The translations under genes were made by a program, and so were the position numbers. The notes beneath the pieces were generated by a model. The model was not told the DNA's origin. It worked only from the letters and a program-made list of their open reading frames with translations, and did not search any database. A stretch of 29,788 nt of DNA. Source: CBDCLY01 sp965218715 (GTDB lineage Bacteria; Bacteroidota; Bacteroidia; Flavobacteriales_E; Vicingaceae). How positions within the stretch are numbered: position 1 is the first letter of the stretch; each line of letters starts with the position of its first letter. The stretch is from positions 1-29,788 of the forward strand of contig CBDCLY010000020.1 in the NCBI GenBank assembly GCA_965218715.1. Reading direction: 5' to 3'. This document shows, piece after piece, positions 1 to 9,517 of this stretch.

Positions 1-237
1 TGATTCATCCACTACCCTAGCATTGGCAACCAAGGTTTCCAATTTAGAAATTTTCATTTCTAATAATCCCTGTGCTTCTTTTGCTGCATCGTATTCTGCA
101 TTCTCCGACAAATCACCTTTGTCTCTTGCTTCTGCAATTTGCTGTGAAATGGACGGACGTTCAACCGACTTTAATTGCTTCAGTTCGTCTTTAACCTTCT
201 GAAGTCCTTCTTCTGTGAAATAACTGACTTGTGACAT
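1..237 (-). CDS. greA: Transcription elongation factor GreA, N-terminal part (cut by window edge)
   Basis: The 79 visible codons begin MSQVSYFTEEGLQKVKDELK and continue through ARDKGDLSENAEYDAAKEAQ, the characteristic N-terminal coiled-coil domain of GreA/GreB. The family inserts this coiled coil into the RNA polymerase secondary channel and stimulates cleavage of backtracked transcripts. The two acidic residues at the hairpin tip that help catalysis fall in the conserved GDLSENAEYDAA segment, which is intact. The C-terminal FKBP-like domain lies outside the window, so the 3' end cannot be checked. The gene reads in the same direction as the porV-like operon to its right but is separated from it by a strong hairpin terminator, so it probably has its own promoter in 238-269. 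GreA rather than GreB is favoured by motif wording alone. Confidence 0.95.
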   Translation of the reverse strand, partial: MSQVSYFTEEGLQKVKDELKQLKSVERPSISQQIAEARDKGDLSENAEYDAAKEAQGLLEMKISKLETLVANARVVDES

Positions 238-269
238 CGCTATTCTCTTTAAGTATTGATATAAATTTA

Positions 270-299
270 AAAAGAGAACCCCGGTTGGGATTCTCTTTT
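270..299 (-). terminator. Rho-independent terminator after the porV-like gene
   Basis: Read on the minus strand, AAAAGAGAATCCC pairs with GGGGTTCTCTTTT across a 4-base loop (AACC): a 13-bp stem with one G-U pair, ending in a T run. It lies 22 bases past the stop of the porV-like gene and upstream of greA, so it should insulate greA from the TonB-receptor operon. Confidence 0.85.
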
Positions 300-321
300 G
301 CAAAGGTATGTAAAATTAATT

Positions 322-1392
322 CTAAAAGGTCAGCTTCACCCCAATGGCGTTAGTGCCATCAAATGTGCGAGTAACTCTATAAGAATAATCTATTCCAAAT
401 TTTGTTCCTGCTTTCCCTACAGGAACTTCAATTGTTGCACCAAATGTTGGTCCTGCAGTTGTTGTTCTTGTAAGCTCTTCATCGTTAACGTCATTCTCGT
501 AAACATATCCACCTCTAAGCATAAACATCTCTCTAAACGAGTACTCCAATCCAATTCTAACTTGATCACTTGTGAAAGAGTTAGAAGTAAATGTTCCGGC
601 AGCAGTTAAACGATGTTCTGTGGCTACTTCAGTACTTGCAGAGTCGCCTCCTAAGTAGAAATCGTAGGACAAGCCAATGTTAACAAGAGAAGGCAATTCA
701 AAATCATTAGATCTTTGATTCACTGTTAACTCTTTGTCTTCATTAGGCACATCGAAACGAGTTGAAAGACCATTACCTGAGTACTTAACAGTTGGACCAA
801 CATTTCTCAATGCGATACCAAACTTTAATCGATCATTGTCTCCAGTAACGTAGTTTACACCTGCATCAATGGCAACACCATTAGCATTTACATTGCTAAT
901 CGACTCAGAAATCAGTTTAACAACTACACCACCACTAATCGTATTTGAAAAGTTCTTGGAATAGGCTGCTCCAATGTTTAGGTAATTCGGTTTAAAAGTT
1001 CCCAATCCACCATCTGGATTTTCAACAGTGGTAATGTCCAACTCGCCAAAGCTCATTGACATCACTGATAAACCTAAAACACCTCCAGATTCACCCATTT
1101 TTTTGGCCAATCCAAATGAATTGATGCTGATATCGCTACCGCCTAACCAACTTGTATTGGTAAATACCAACTCTGTTCCTTGAGTATAGGCAAGTCCAGC
1201 AATATTAAGGTTCATTGCCTCAACACCAGTTGCACTGGCTGTATTAGCACCTCCCCATCCAGAGCTTCTTCCCCAAGGGTTAATTAGTAATTCTGAAGCA
1301 CCTGCTTCACCAGCTCTATCCTCATTACCAGCAAAACTTGTGCTTGCTGAAAGCAATAATACTGCAATTACTCCTAGTTTCAATTTTCTCAT
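322..1392 (-). CDS. PorV/PorQ-family outer-membrane beta-barrel protein
   Basis: This 356-aa protein has a signal peptide (MRKLKLGVIAVLLLSASTSFA), then the family's N-terminal stretch, about residues 27-68, with AGASELLINPWGRSSGWGGA and EAMNLNIAGLAY. Alternating-residue beta strands follow, and the last residues end in phenylalanine (VKLTF), as expected of a barrel inserted by the BAM machinery. PorV and PorQ are FadL-like barrels; PorV binds the C-terminal signal of type IX secretion (T9SS) cargo and shuttles it to the attachment complex. This gene is the last of three with 13- and 22-base gaps, directly after a giant protein with a T9SS-like C-terminal domain. I infer that it is a paralogue dedicated to that protein rather than the housekeeping PorV, whose usual neighbours are absent. 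The family assignment is firm; the specific role is inference. Confidence 0.85.
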   Translation of the reverse strand: MRKLKLGVIAVLLLSASTSFAGNEDRAGEAGASELLINPWGRSSGWGGANTASATGVEAMNLNIAGLAYTQGTELVFTNTSWLGGSDISINSFGLAKKMGESGGVLGLSVMSMSFGELDITTVENPDGGLGTFKPNYLNIGAAYSKNFSNTISGGVVVKLISESISNVNANGVAIDAGVNYVTGDNDRLKFGIALRNVGPTVKYSGNGLSTRFDVPNEDKELTVNQRSNDFELPSLVNIGLSYDFYLGGDSASTEVATEHRLTAAGTFTSNSFTSDQVRIGLEYSFREMFMLRGGYVYENDVNDEELTRTTTAGPTFGATIEVPVGKAGTKFGIDYSYRVTRTFDGTNAIGVKLTF

Positions 1393-1405
1393 TTCAATTT
1401 CCTTT

Positions 1406-4400
1406 TTAGAAGTTATTTAAATCAACTGGACGCATAACGCCAAACCACTTCAAGATTTTTTCACCCACGTTAGGTACATCAACATGAACAATGTAAACCC
1501 CACTAGATACTGGAATACCTACTTGATTTTTAAGATCCCAATCTAGGTAGTTTAAAGGGTCTGATTTATTAAACTTTCGAATTAATGTACCCGACATGTT
1601 GTAGATTTTAATCTCACAACGTTCAGGAAGGTTAATCAACTTCACCAAATTCTCAACTGCAGTTTCTTCATAAGAAGATATCGCATAATATGGATTTGGA
1701 ACGATGTTGATTTCATCCAATTCATCTTTCAATGCTGTAGTTACACCTTTTTGCACTGCAAAACCTCTTGTTTGGAATGCATAAACAGGGCGACCATCAT
1801 TCATTAAACTAGAATCTACACTTTGAACCATTCCACCAGTTGTAAAAGTGGTATCGTAAAGATCAGAATACTGAACATCAAACGGTCTGGATACTTGAAT
1901 ATTAATTCTAACATCTGTTGACAATAATTCTTGTCCAGGATTCAACATTGGCATAGCTACGTAGCTACAAGCTCTCCATGCAAATGGTCTAAAGTTGCCG
2001 CTCTTTAACATGGATTTCAATTTAGCACCATGATCGTATTCATTTACGTCAAAAGCGGTTCCTAATGATTCCAAACCAGCTTCATCTGGAGCAGATTTTC
2101 TAAAGATATAAATCACATGCTTTCCACCCCATACAAGGTTAGTAGTACCAATACCAGTCGTTTCTGTGCTTGTTGGATTCCAGATCATGTCTGCACCATT
2201 GTCAACACCATACCAGCTATCTTCACCAAAGGCCATGTTCAAACGGTCACCAGTTTCTTGGTTAATTACATAACCAGGGAACCATCCCATACCAGTTGAA
2301 TCAATAAAACCAGGGCTATCTTCATCGGCCGGATCATAATTCATACCTGTTTGCCAAGCGTTTCCATCTTTATCAACAGAAGGAAGGCTTCTAACGCGGT
2401 ATTTCTCATCACCCACTATGGCTTTACTTGTCTCTTCCTGCATCTCAAGAACAGGCACCCTAGACCATTTCGATTTATCCTTAGTTAAAATCATTGCGAT
2501 AGAATTTACATACTCCAGTTTAGAAGCATTAGCTGAGGCTAAATCAAAGCCAGCCTTATTCACCAAGGGTCCGGTATTCGTATTACCAGTTCCGTAACCC
2601 ACTAAGGTATAAGGAGCGATAACACCACCTAATATTCCTTCATAATCTTGATTTTGATCAATGAATTCACCATCTTTTCTATCGCCGTAACCTGCAGATT
2701 CACCACCGGTAACACCAGATAGAATCCAATCATATGGGTTTTGGAAATCTTGATCAGAAATTCCGCCTAACCATTGTTTAGTAGGATCTTGCCATTCAAT
2801 TGAAGCTCCTAAATAACCATTGGTAAGGTTTCTTTGCAAACCAGGTAATTCTGCTTGTTCAACCAATATCGATAATCCCCAATTTGGGCTAAACAACAAT
2901 TGCTCATTTCTTGTATTGATTGATCTTTCAGAATGAATGGTATCATTTGTTCCCTTTCTCCAGATTTTCCAAGTAGCAGAATCTGTTACTTGAGCATCTC
3001 CATTTGAAGCAGGCTTATCTATCATCTTAAAGATGAAATCACCATCTACTACATTTAAAGGATCAACAACCTGAACAGTTAATGGACCTTCCCCTAAACG
3101 GTAATCCAAGTTCTCTACATGATCATTTGGATCTTCCCAACTCTTCTCTGCCATTAGTCTATCAATGGTAGAATTGGTTAAGTTAATGGCATTGTTTCCA
3201 TTTCCAGTTCCTTGTAATCTAGTGATGCCTACTAAATCGCCAAACACAGAATTGATCACTGTTCCATCAGCCTCTAATATTGTGTTATGAGGAATTGCAG
3301 ATACAGAACTAATTGAACCACCTGTAGAGTTTTTTCTACTTCCTAGGTATGGCAATTTCTGACCATCAGAAGCAGGCGCCAATGGGTTACCTAAGTCTGG
3401 TGCTTCATCTTGCAGATAAGTCTTGTAGTTATTATATGCATATGCGATGGCAATGTAGTAATAGGTTTTATAGTTAACCAATCTACTTTCTCCAGCGGCA
3501 AACAAGTCATCAGATATTTTAAAACTATGTGTTATGCCTTGATTCTGCCCTTCCACTTTTGTCACTGCAACGTTAGAAGAAAGGCCTTCATCGAAGGTAT
3601 AGTTGGTAAGTCTTGTAACATTATCACTTAAATCACATTGGAATACCAATCTAGCAACATCTGGATCATCCAACTGAGATACAGAGATGTCTTTGTCTTT
3701 CACTTGGAAAACCTGATAACCTTGGAAACGATATTTGTTATCATAATCACGTCCAAGAATTTGTCTAATGGTGTCTTCGGTTAGAATGTTAGGATCAGAA
3801 ACTTCATAATCCTCATCCGCATTATTGGAAAGGTCACCATTGCTTAGGTACATGATGAATTCTTGATCCAATTCTTGAATGGTAAGGTCTGGAGCATCAG
3901 GTCCGTCCAATACCTTAAAGCAATTGTCAAATAAAGCCTGAGCTTTATCATCTGCACTAAACATTTTTTCTACAGATGCCAAACGACCACCAGCTTCAGC
4001 TTGTCCGAAAACTACACCCACTGTAATATCATTCACATTACCAGGTTCCAATGTAAATGGACCAGCAGCCTGAAGGAATCTTCTATCACCAGGAGCAATA
4101 GCAGGAGCGCCATTACCTGGATTATCTTCCGTCCAGTTTAAATTGTTTGGAATGGTAGTAATCCCATTTTCATCAGTAGTACCCCAATGCAATGGATCAC
4201 TATCTCCAGGATACATAAATGCAGTTGGAATACCTTCAACACCAGCAGCATTTAAACCATTACCACCATGTTGCATTCTCTGGCCATTTTGCCAAATACC
4301 ACGCATGTAGTTGTAATAGTGAATGGCCAATGAAGGGTCTCCATTTTGTCCACCACCAATGTTATAATATACAAAACGACGCATTCCGTAACGCTCATTA

Positions 4401-5611
4401 TCAACCAATGTATCTGGTTCTGTTTCATTGGAATCATAATAACCAAGACCATTTAAGGCTTCACCTGGTCCAACGCCAACATCATTGTTGATGCCGTCTG
4501 CATCTTGATAAGGACCCTCAAAGAAATCGATACCAATAGCGGCTGGGTTTGAACCATAACCAGTTTGGCCATTAAAATCTTCATCTGTTTCGTCACCATT
4601 GTAACAATACCCCAATCCTCTAACTACATCGCAGCCGACATAATCATCACGTGGATTTCCTAAATCGGAATCAACGTAGTTGGCAAAGTAGGTATCAGTT
4701 AAAGTAAAGGTAGAACGATTGATCAACTCAAAGTTGTAAAAAGTCATGTCGTTAATTTCATCATTGGTTGCAAAAGCAAATGCCTGGGCATGAACCTCCA
4801 TTCCAATTGATGGGGCATTGGTTTGGGTGTGCAAGTTTCCTTTATCATTGAAAATCCACCAGTAGGTTTGATCACCAAATAAAGGCCTTGAAGCACTTTC
4901 GCTTCTATCTACTCTAGGAGCGCGACAATCTTTACTTCCATCAAGATCATAGAATGGATAATCTCCATCATCAGAATCATAAAAATTATCACTATTCACA
5001 TCTACATAAGGAGCCAATTTAGGCGATTGGTTTTTGGTTAAATCACCATTCCCTGGCCAGTCTCTAATTGTTTTAGGAACTGAATATCCATCAGGGAAAT
5101 CTTCCGCAACTGTTCCATCTCTTTCAGATTGCTTATAACGAACAAACTCAGCTACTTCTTGACGCGAGATGTCATAAAAACGATCAAAATCCTCACAAGT
5201 TCCTTCATCAATTTCTGCCGTTCCTACATTATCTAATGGTCCAGTCCAGTAATCAACACCGTCGGTTCCAAATAAACTTGCTGCGGCTTTTAATTGTCCG
5301 TTTACATCGGTTCCACCCATCCAAAGTCCACCTGCATATATGGCATAAGAATTTGAATTCTTAGGCACCTCGTAATCCGCAGAACTGTTTGGACGATCTT
5401 GCCACCATAAACCACCTGTTTCAACTCTTGTTCTAACATTGTTAAACTCAAGGTAAACAATAGTATTAGCAGGTGTACATCCAGCAACCGGTATTGGAGT
5501 TGAATTTACTCTTCCCTTAGGATCATTCTTAGCATAATCAGGCCCTTTGGCAAGTGCCAAGGTGCTTGATATAATCAGGCCAAAAACGATTGTTATTCTT
5601 CCTATTCTCAT
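1406..5611 (-). CDS. Giant secreted surface protein with FlgD/T9SS-like C-terminal domain
   Basis: This 1401-aa protein starts with a signal peptide (MRIGRITIVFGLIISSTLALA). Most of the body has no domain I recognise: it is rich in Asp, Asn, Gly and aromatic residues and contains acidic, possibly calcium-binding stretches such as DVNSDNFYDSDDGDYPFYD near residue 205. The last ~90 residues form a FlgD-like Ig fold, with VPNPYYAISSYEE, then IKIYNMSGTLIRKF, then WDLKNQVGIPVSSGVYIVHV. This resembles the T9SS type A sorting domain but ends in an extra tail, KWFGVMRPVDLNNF, unlike the usual short basic end. It sits between a TonB-dependent receptor gene (22-base gap) and a PorV-like gene (13-base gap), all in one operon. 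I infer a cell-surface protein exported by T9SS and working with the receptor; its substrate is unknown. Confidence 0.75.
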   Translation of the reverse strand: MRIGRITIVFGLIISSTLALAKGPDYAKNDPKGRVNSTPIPVAGCTPANTIVYLEFNNVRTRVETGGLWWQDRPNSSADYEVPKNSNSYAIYAGGLWMGGTDVNGQLKAAASLFGTDGVDYWTGPLDNVGTAEIDEGTCEDFDRFYDISRQEVAEFVRYKQSERDGTVAEDFPDGYSVPKTIRDWPGNGDLTKNQSPKLAPYVDVNSDNFYDSDDGDYPFYDLDGSKDCRAPRVDRSESASRPLFGDQTYWWIFNDKGNLHTQTNAPSIGMEVHAQAFAFATNDEINDMTFYNFELINRSTFTLTDTYFANYVDSDLGNPRDDYVGCDVVRGLGYCYNGDETDEDFNGQTGYGSNPAAIGIDFFEGPYQDADGINNDVGVGPGEALNGLGYYDSNETEPDTLVDNERYGMRRFVYYNIGGGQNGDPSLAIHYYNYMRGIWQNGQRMQHGGNGLNAAGVEGIPTAFMYPGDSDPLHWGTTDENGITTIPNNLNWTEDNPGNGAPAIAPGDRRFLQAAGPFTLEPGNVNDITVGVVFGQAEAGGRLASVEKMFSADDKAQALFDNCFKVLDGPDAPDLTIQELDQEFIMYLSNGDLSNNADEDYEVSDPNILTEDTIRQILGRDYDNKYRFQGYQVFQVKDKDISVSQLDDPDVARLVFQCDLSDNVTRLTNYTFDEGLSSNVAVTKVEGQNQGITHSFKISDDLFAAGESRLVNYKTYYYIAIAYAYNNYKTYLQDEAPDLGNPLAPASDGQKLPYLGSRKNSTGGSISSVSAIPHNTILEADGTVINSVFGDLVGITRLQGTGNGNNAINLTNSTIDRLMAEKSWEDPNDHVENLDYRLGEGPLTVQVVDPLNVVDGDFIFKMIDKPASNGDAQVTDSATWKIWRKGTNDTIHSERSINTRNEQLLFSPNWGLSILVEQAELPGLQRNLTNGYLGASIEWQDPTKQWLGGISDQDFQNPYDWILSGVTGGESAGYGDRKDGEFIDQNQDYEGILGGVIAPYTLVGYGTGNTNTGPLVNKAGFDLASANASKLEYVNSIAMILTKDKSKWSRVPVLEMQEETSKAIVGDEKYRVRSLPSVDKDGNAWQTGMNYDPADEDSPGFIDSTGMGWFPGYVINQETGDRLNMAFGEDSWYGVDNGADMIWNPTSTETTGIGTTNLVWGGKHVIYIFRKSAPDEAGLESLGTAFDVNEYDHGAKLKSMLKSGNFRPFAWRACSYVAMPMLNPGQELLSTDVRINIQVSRPFDVQYSDLYDTTFTTGGMVQSVDSSLMNDGRPVYAFQTRGFAVQKGVTTALKDELDEINIVPNPYYAISSYEETAVENLVKLINLPERCEIKIYNMSGTLIRKFNKSDPLNYLDWDLKNQVGIPVSSGVYIVHVDVPNVGEKILKWFGVMRPVDLNNF

Positions 5612-5633
5612 AGTTTCTCAGTTTATCTTATTT

Positions 5634-8600
5634 CTAGAAGCTCAATTGAACTCCCAATCTAATTCTTCTAGGTAACTCGTAGTTATACATGTTTTGAAGT
5701 CTCAAACCATACTGGTATCTAAAAGACTCCTCATTTAATTGTTGTCTGATTTGATCTTGGAACAATGCCGAAGTCAAGTAACCATCATCATCAGCATTTC
5801 CTGTGTAAGCATATACCGATTGGATGTTTTGACGATCCAATACATTCAATACTTGGAGGTAAACATTTAAGTTAGATGTTTTCTTTCCTTGTTTCCAAGC
5901 CACTTTATTTTCTTCAGATTCGTCTCCCCAATTGATTTGGAAATTCTTGTCTAATCGAGCATCCATTCTTAAAGTCCATGGCAATCTTGAACCATTCACA
6001 TCACCAACAATTGGCTGACCAGTTGAAGCACCACCAATGTTCTCATTGTTTGAAGGCAATGATCTAGCAGTATAAGGTGTTCCAGAACCGGCTAAGAAAA
6101 CGATGTTTAATCCAGCATCTTCTAAGATGTTTTTTCCTTTGATTTTAGGACCATCGTATCGGCTTCCACTAGAATATCGGTAATCGAAAGTAGTAGTAAT
6201 TTGATGTCTTTGATCAAATGAATATGGGAAAATCGTTCTAAGGTTAGGCTGACCAGAGTTAACTAAGTTTAAAGAACTTAAAGAACCTGAACCTGTACCT
6301 TCAGCAAACTGAATGGTATAGTTTACTCTCAATTGTATGTTTTTTGTTCTTCTTAAATCGTAGTTGATTGTGAACCCTTTTACTGTTCCAAAATCTTGAT
6401 TACTATAAGTCAAATAATCTTCTGGATAAGCTCCTACCAATCTTACTACTTGAATCTCATCTCTTTGCTCACGATAGAAAGTAGATAAAGTTAAGGCAGA
6501 ACTGTTTGATAACTTTTGCTTGAAACCCAATTCATAAGAAATTGTTTTTGTTGGTTTCAATTCTGGGTTATTCAAAATTCTGTTGTGGTTCTGAATGTAA
6601 ATGATATCAATTGGATCCAATGCTACGTTTCCTGTTGGACGTTGAGTTAAGATATCATAATTGGCAAAGAATGTTGCTTCATCAGAAATAGGGAATGAAA
6701 AAGAAACCCTAGGCATGAATGTATATTGTGGCTCATAATCTTTAAAAGCGGCCGCACTCATATCTGAAGTTGCACTTTTCTTACTTGGATCCTCTAACCA
6801 TGGAGCAATTCCACCACCAGCTTCTAAAGTAGATGGATCATTTAATTCCTCACCGTTAGCGTTATAAAAAGTATTTTCTTCTGGATCACGGTAACCAACA
6901 ATATCATCAGCTGCAGGATTGTCGATATCAGAAACATATACGATGTAGTTTCCACCAATATTTCCTGGAACATCTGCACCATTCGCTCTAGCAAAAGCTG
7001 CATTACGTGTTGGGAATAATGAAAATTGATCTTTCAATACTGGCTGATTCGCATCGAAACGATCTAAACGTACACCCAAACGGAAAATCAAATCCTCAAA
7101 GGCAAACTTATCTTCTAAATAACCAGCGATATAAATTGGTTGGTAAGGCGCGATTGGACGAGTATTGAATCCTAATTCATTTCTTTCTGTAAAGAAATCA
7201 TCCAAAGATGGGAAATCTGTAATTCTATTTCCTAAATAATCATAACCTCTATATTGAAGGTTAACATTGTTTACCGGGTTGATTAACTGTTCAGCAGCGA
7301 AATAATCAATTTTGTAAACATCAATATCGTAAGAATCAAAGTCGATGAAATCAATTCCTTCAGTAGGAAGATTCAATGCTTTTCTCATGTTGTATGCAAA
7401 GTAAGTTCTTGAATCACCAGCATAGGCTCTTTCAAAAGTAATTTGAGGAAAACTTCCGGCCTGAGATATGGAGTAGTTGTTTGAATCAATTTCAGTAATG
7501 TGGCTATTCACAGAACCTCTACCCAATTGCCATAAAGCCAATGGATTCAAACTATAGTTTCTTTCAATTCTTTGCTCGTACTCAAATCCTAATGTGATTG
7601 CATGATCACCGATATCGGCAGAACCTCTACCACTTAAACGGTATTGGTCTCTCTCACTTTTGCTATATGCATTGTAAGGCGTTCCTGGCGCACTCCATAA
7701 ATTGTAAACATTATTAGGAATTGAACTACCATTCACCAATCCACCGAATCCTTCAACGTTCTCTCTTGTTGTATAAAACTGAGGAAAATCATCTCTAAAT
7801 TGATAAAAGCTAGATGTATAATTAGAAAGCAATGGATTAACATCACCAGGAGTATAATTGTAGGCAATTGGATTATTAAAGGCAGTTAAAAACAAACCAC
7901 TGTAATAATTACCATCGTCTAACAATACCCCTTGACGATTGTTATCGAAATAAGCATAAGTAGGAGTAGTTACAGCGTCAAACTTTCCGATGTAACCATA
8001 CTTAAAGAAATCATCCCCATGACGCTCGTCTTCTGTCGAAGCATTTCTTCTTGAAAAATCTGCTTGGATGGAGAAGAATGCATTTTTCACCAATGAATTG
8101 TCTTCTTCGCCTTCTTCTACCTCAGCATTTTCAAAACGCTGTGTAAATCGAACATAAGCCCTGATGTCTTGAGTAGTACTCAATGGATTATTGAAGTAAT
8201 TATATACTTGGAAATTTCTTATGTCTGAATTACTTACACTTCTATTGAATGTTCCACCAACAGCCATCGCGCTTAGGTCGTTCAATTTGATATCGATCTT
8301 TGCATTCAAAACAATCACCTCACTTTGAACGTTTCTTTGAAAGTCGATTTTCTCAAAATCATTCGCTGTTAAAAACTCAGCTCTTTTATTTACACCAGGA
8401 TTGATTCCATCTGTAACCAATGGATCATTGTGTATCAATTCTTCTACTTCATCTTTTGGCTTGTACAATTGAGTTGCCGCTGGTCTAGGGTTTAGAATGT
8501 TTCTATACTCACCAGTTAATAAGAAGCCCAATGGAGCGTCGATGATTTTTCCATTTTCATCTTTCTTGGTTAAGATAGGTCCACCTGCACTAAAACCAAC

Positions 8601-9386
8601 TAGGTTGTAGCCATAGTTATCCAATCCAAAAACCTCATCATCTGACACTTTAAAACCAGAGGATAATACTTCAACACTTCCGAAATATTCTTTGAATGCC
8701 CCTCTTGTAGTAATTGAAGTTACTGCGCCAGTAACATCGCCATATTGGGCAGACAAACCACCACTTTTAACAGACACTTCTTCAATAGCACTTTGAGGTA
8801 AATTAGAGGAACCAATAATTTTAACACCATCTACAAATGTTACATTATTGTTTGTTCTACCACCTCTTGAGTTAATTGCACCAGAACCGTTGTCTCTAGA
8901 GAAGGTTCCATTACCTGCTGTTTTTGCAATGTCTGCAGGGGTTCTAACCGCCATGTTCTTCAACTCTTCACGAGTTACTGTTTGGTCAATCGTTGTTTGA
9001 TCCTTTTCAAAGAGTGGCTTCTTATAACCTACAACTACAACCTCTCCCAATTTAATCCCCTTTCCGAGGTTAACATTGTGACCTATAATTTTATCAGAAC
9101 TAACCACAATTGAAGTTGTTCTATTGGTTGTAAATCCAACATAAGATACTTCAATATCATATGTTCCTGGTGGAATTGGCTTTAGGGTATACTTACCATC
9201 GAAGTCTGTGGTGGTTCCCACAACTAAATCGGAACCACTTTTTAACTGCACATTGGCAAATGGTACAGGCTCTCCAGTATCATCGTCTAATACTGTTCCT
9301 TTGATTGATCCTTGACCTACTTGCCCTTGTGTTGGCAAAATACTGGCCACCGCTATCACTAGCGCTAACAGTAACTTTCTTAGCAT
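5634..9386 (-). CDS. TonB-dependent receptor with carboxypeptidase-like regulatory domain
   Basis: This 1250-aa outer-membrane receptor has a signal peptide (cleavage likely after residue 21). A CarboxypepD_reg-like beta-sandwich follows at about residues 26-110 (GSIKGTVLDDDTGEPVPFAN, DFDGKYTLKPIPPGTYDIEV), then a plug domain at about 125-240 (VTREELKNMAVRTPADIAK, NVTFVDGVKI, SAQYGDVTGAVTSITTRG). The remainder is a long 22-strand-type barrel ending RRIRLGVQLSF. The N-terminal sandwich is common in Bacteroidota receptors. The substrate cannot be read from sequence. No SusD-like lipoprotein follows; instead the downstream partners are a giant T9SS-type protein and a PorV-like barrel, so this is not an ordinary SusCD glycan locus. 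It is the first gene of the operon, and a likely promoter and a 7-bp inverted repeat lie just upstream. Confidence 0.92.
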   Translation of the reverse strand: MLRKLLLALVIAVASILPTQGQVGQGSIKGTVLDDDTGEPVPFANVQLKSGSDLVVGTTTDFDGKYTLKPIPPGTYDIEVSYVGFTTNRTTSIVVSSDKIIGHNVNLGKGIKLGEVVVVGYKKPLFEKDQTTIDQTVTREELKNMAVRTPADIAKTAGNGTFSRDNGSGAINSRGGRTNNNVTFVDGVKIIGSSNLPQSAIEEVSVKSGGLSAQYGDVTGAVTSITTRGAFKEYFGSVEVLSSGFKVSDDEVFGLDNYGYNLVGFSAGGPILTKKDENGKIIDAPLGFLLTGEYRNILNPRPAATQLYKPKDEVEELIHNDPLVTDGINPGVNKRAEFLTANDFEKIDFQRNVQSEVIVLNAKIDIKLNDLSAMAVGGTFNRSVSNSDIRNFQVYNYFNNPLSTTQDIRAYVRFTQRFENAEVEEGEEDNSLVKNAFFSIQADFSRRNASTEDERHGDDFFKYGYIGKFDAVTTPTYAYFDNNRQGVLLDDGNYYSGLFLTAFNNPIAYNYTPGDVNPLLSNYTSSFYQFRDDFPQFYTTRENVEGFGGLVNGSSIPNNVYNLWSAPGTPYNAYSKSERDQYRLSGRGSADIGDHAITLGFEYEQRIERNYSLNPLALWQLGRGSVNSHITEIDSNNYSISQAGSFPQITFERAYAGDSRTYFAYNMRKALNLPTEGIDFIDFDSYDIDVYKIDYFAAEQLINPVNNVNLQYRGYDYLGNRITDFPSLDDFFTERNELGFNTRPIAPYQPIYIAGYLEDKFAFEDLIFRLGVRLDRFDANQPVLKDQFSLFPTRNAAFARANGADVPGNIGGNYIVYVSDIDNPAADDIVGYRDPEENTFYNANGEELNDPSTLEAGGGIAPWLEDPSKKSATSDMSAAAFKDYEPQYTFMPRVSFSFPISDEATFFANYDILTQRPTGNVALDPIDIIYIQNHNRILNNPELKPTKTISYELGFKQKLSNSSALTLSTFYREQRDEIQVVRLVGAYPEDYLTYSNQDFGTVKGFTINYDLRRTKNIQLRVNYTIQFAEGTGSGSLSSLNLVNSGQPNLRTIFPYSFDQRHQITTTFDYRYSSGSRYDGPKIKGKNILEDAGLNIVFLAGSGTPYTARSLPSNNENIGGASTGQPIVGDVNGSRLPWTLRMDARLDKNFQINWGDESEENKVAWKQGKKTSNLNVYLQVLNVLDRQNIQSVYAYTGNADDDGYLTSALFQDQIRQQLNEESFRYQYGLRLQNMYNYELPRRIRLGVQLSF

Positions 9387-9434
9387 AATAGATGTTTTAT
9401 GTTTTTACGTAATCTTTTAGAAACTACAGGTGCG

Positions 9435-9466
9435 TAAAGATATACAAATAATGAAAAAAATAACAA
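9435..9466 (-). promoter_or_regulatory. Probable promoter of the TonB receptor-PorV operon
   Basis: On the minus strand TATCTTTA (9435-9442) matches seven of eight positions of the Bacteroidota -7 element TAnnTTTG. A TTG (9464-9466) lies 21 bases further upstream. Transcription would start about 40 bases before the receptor ATG. The last base of the -7 box is off consensus, so this is a moderate call. Confidence 0.45.
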
Positions 9467-9468
9467 TC

Positions 9469-9485
9469 TTTAACAAAATGTTAAA
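9469..9485. repeat. Inverted repeat TTTAACA-AAA-TGTTAAA, possible operator
   Basis: Perfect 7-bp arms are separated by three bases, placed just upstream of the proposed -35-like element of the receptor operon. The position would suit a dimeric regulator, but the element is A/T-rich and could be chance. Confidence 0.35.
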
Positions 9486-9517
9486 TTCTCGTTTTTGAAT
9501 CACTTATTTCTTTCACT

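Noticed and set aside
4219..4491. Opposed overlapping ORFs inside the giant secreted protein gene
   Set aside because: They are antisense or out-of-frame shadows of a long, well-supported coding sequence, with repetitive His/Met-rich composition typical of such shadows.
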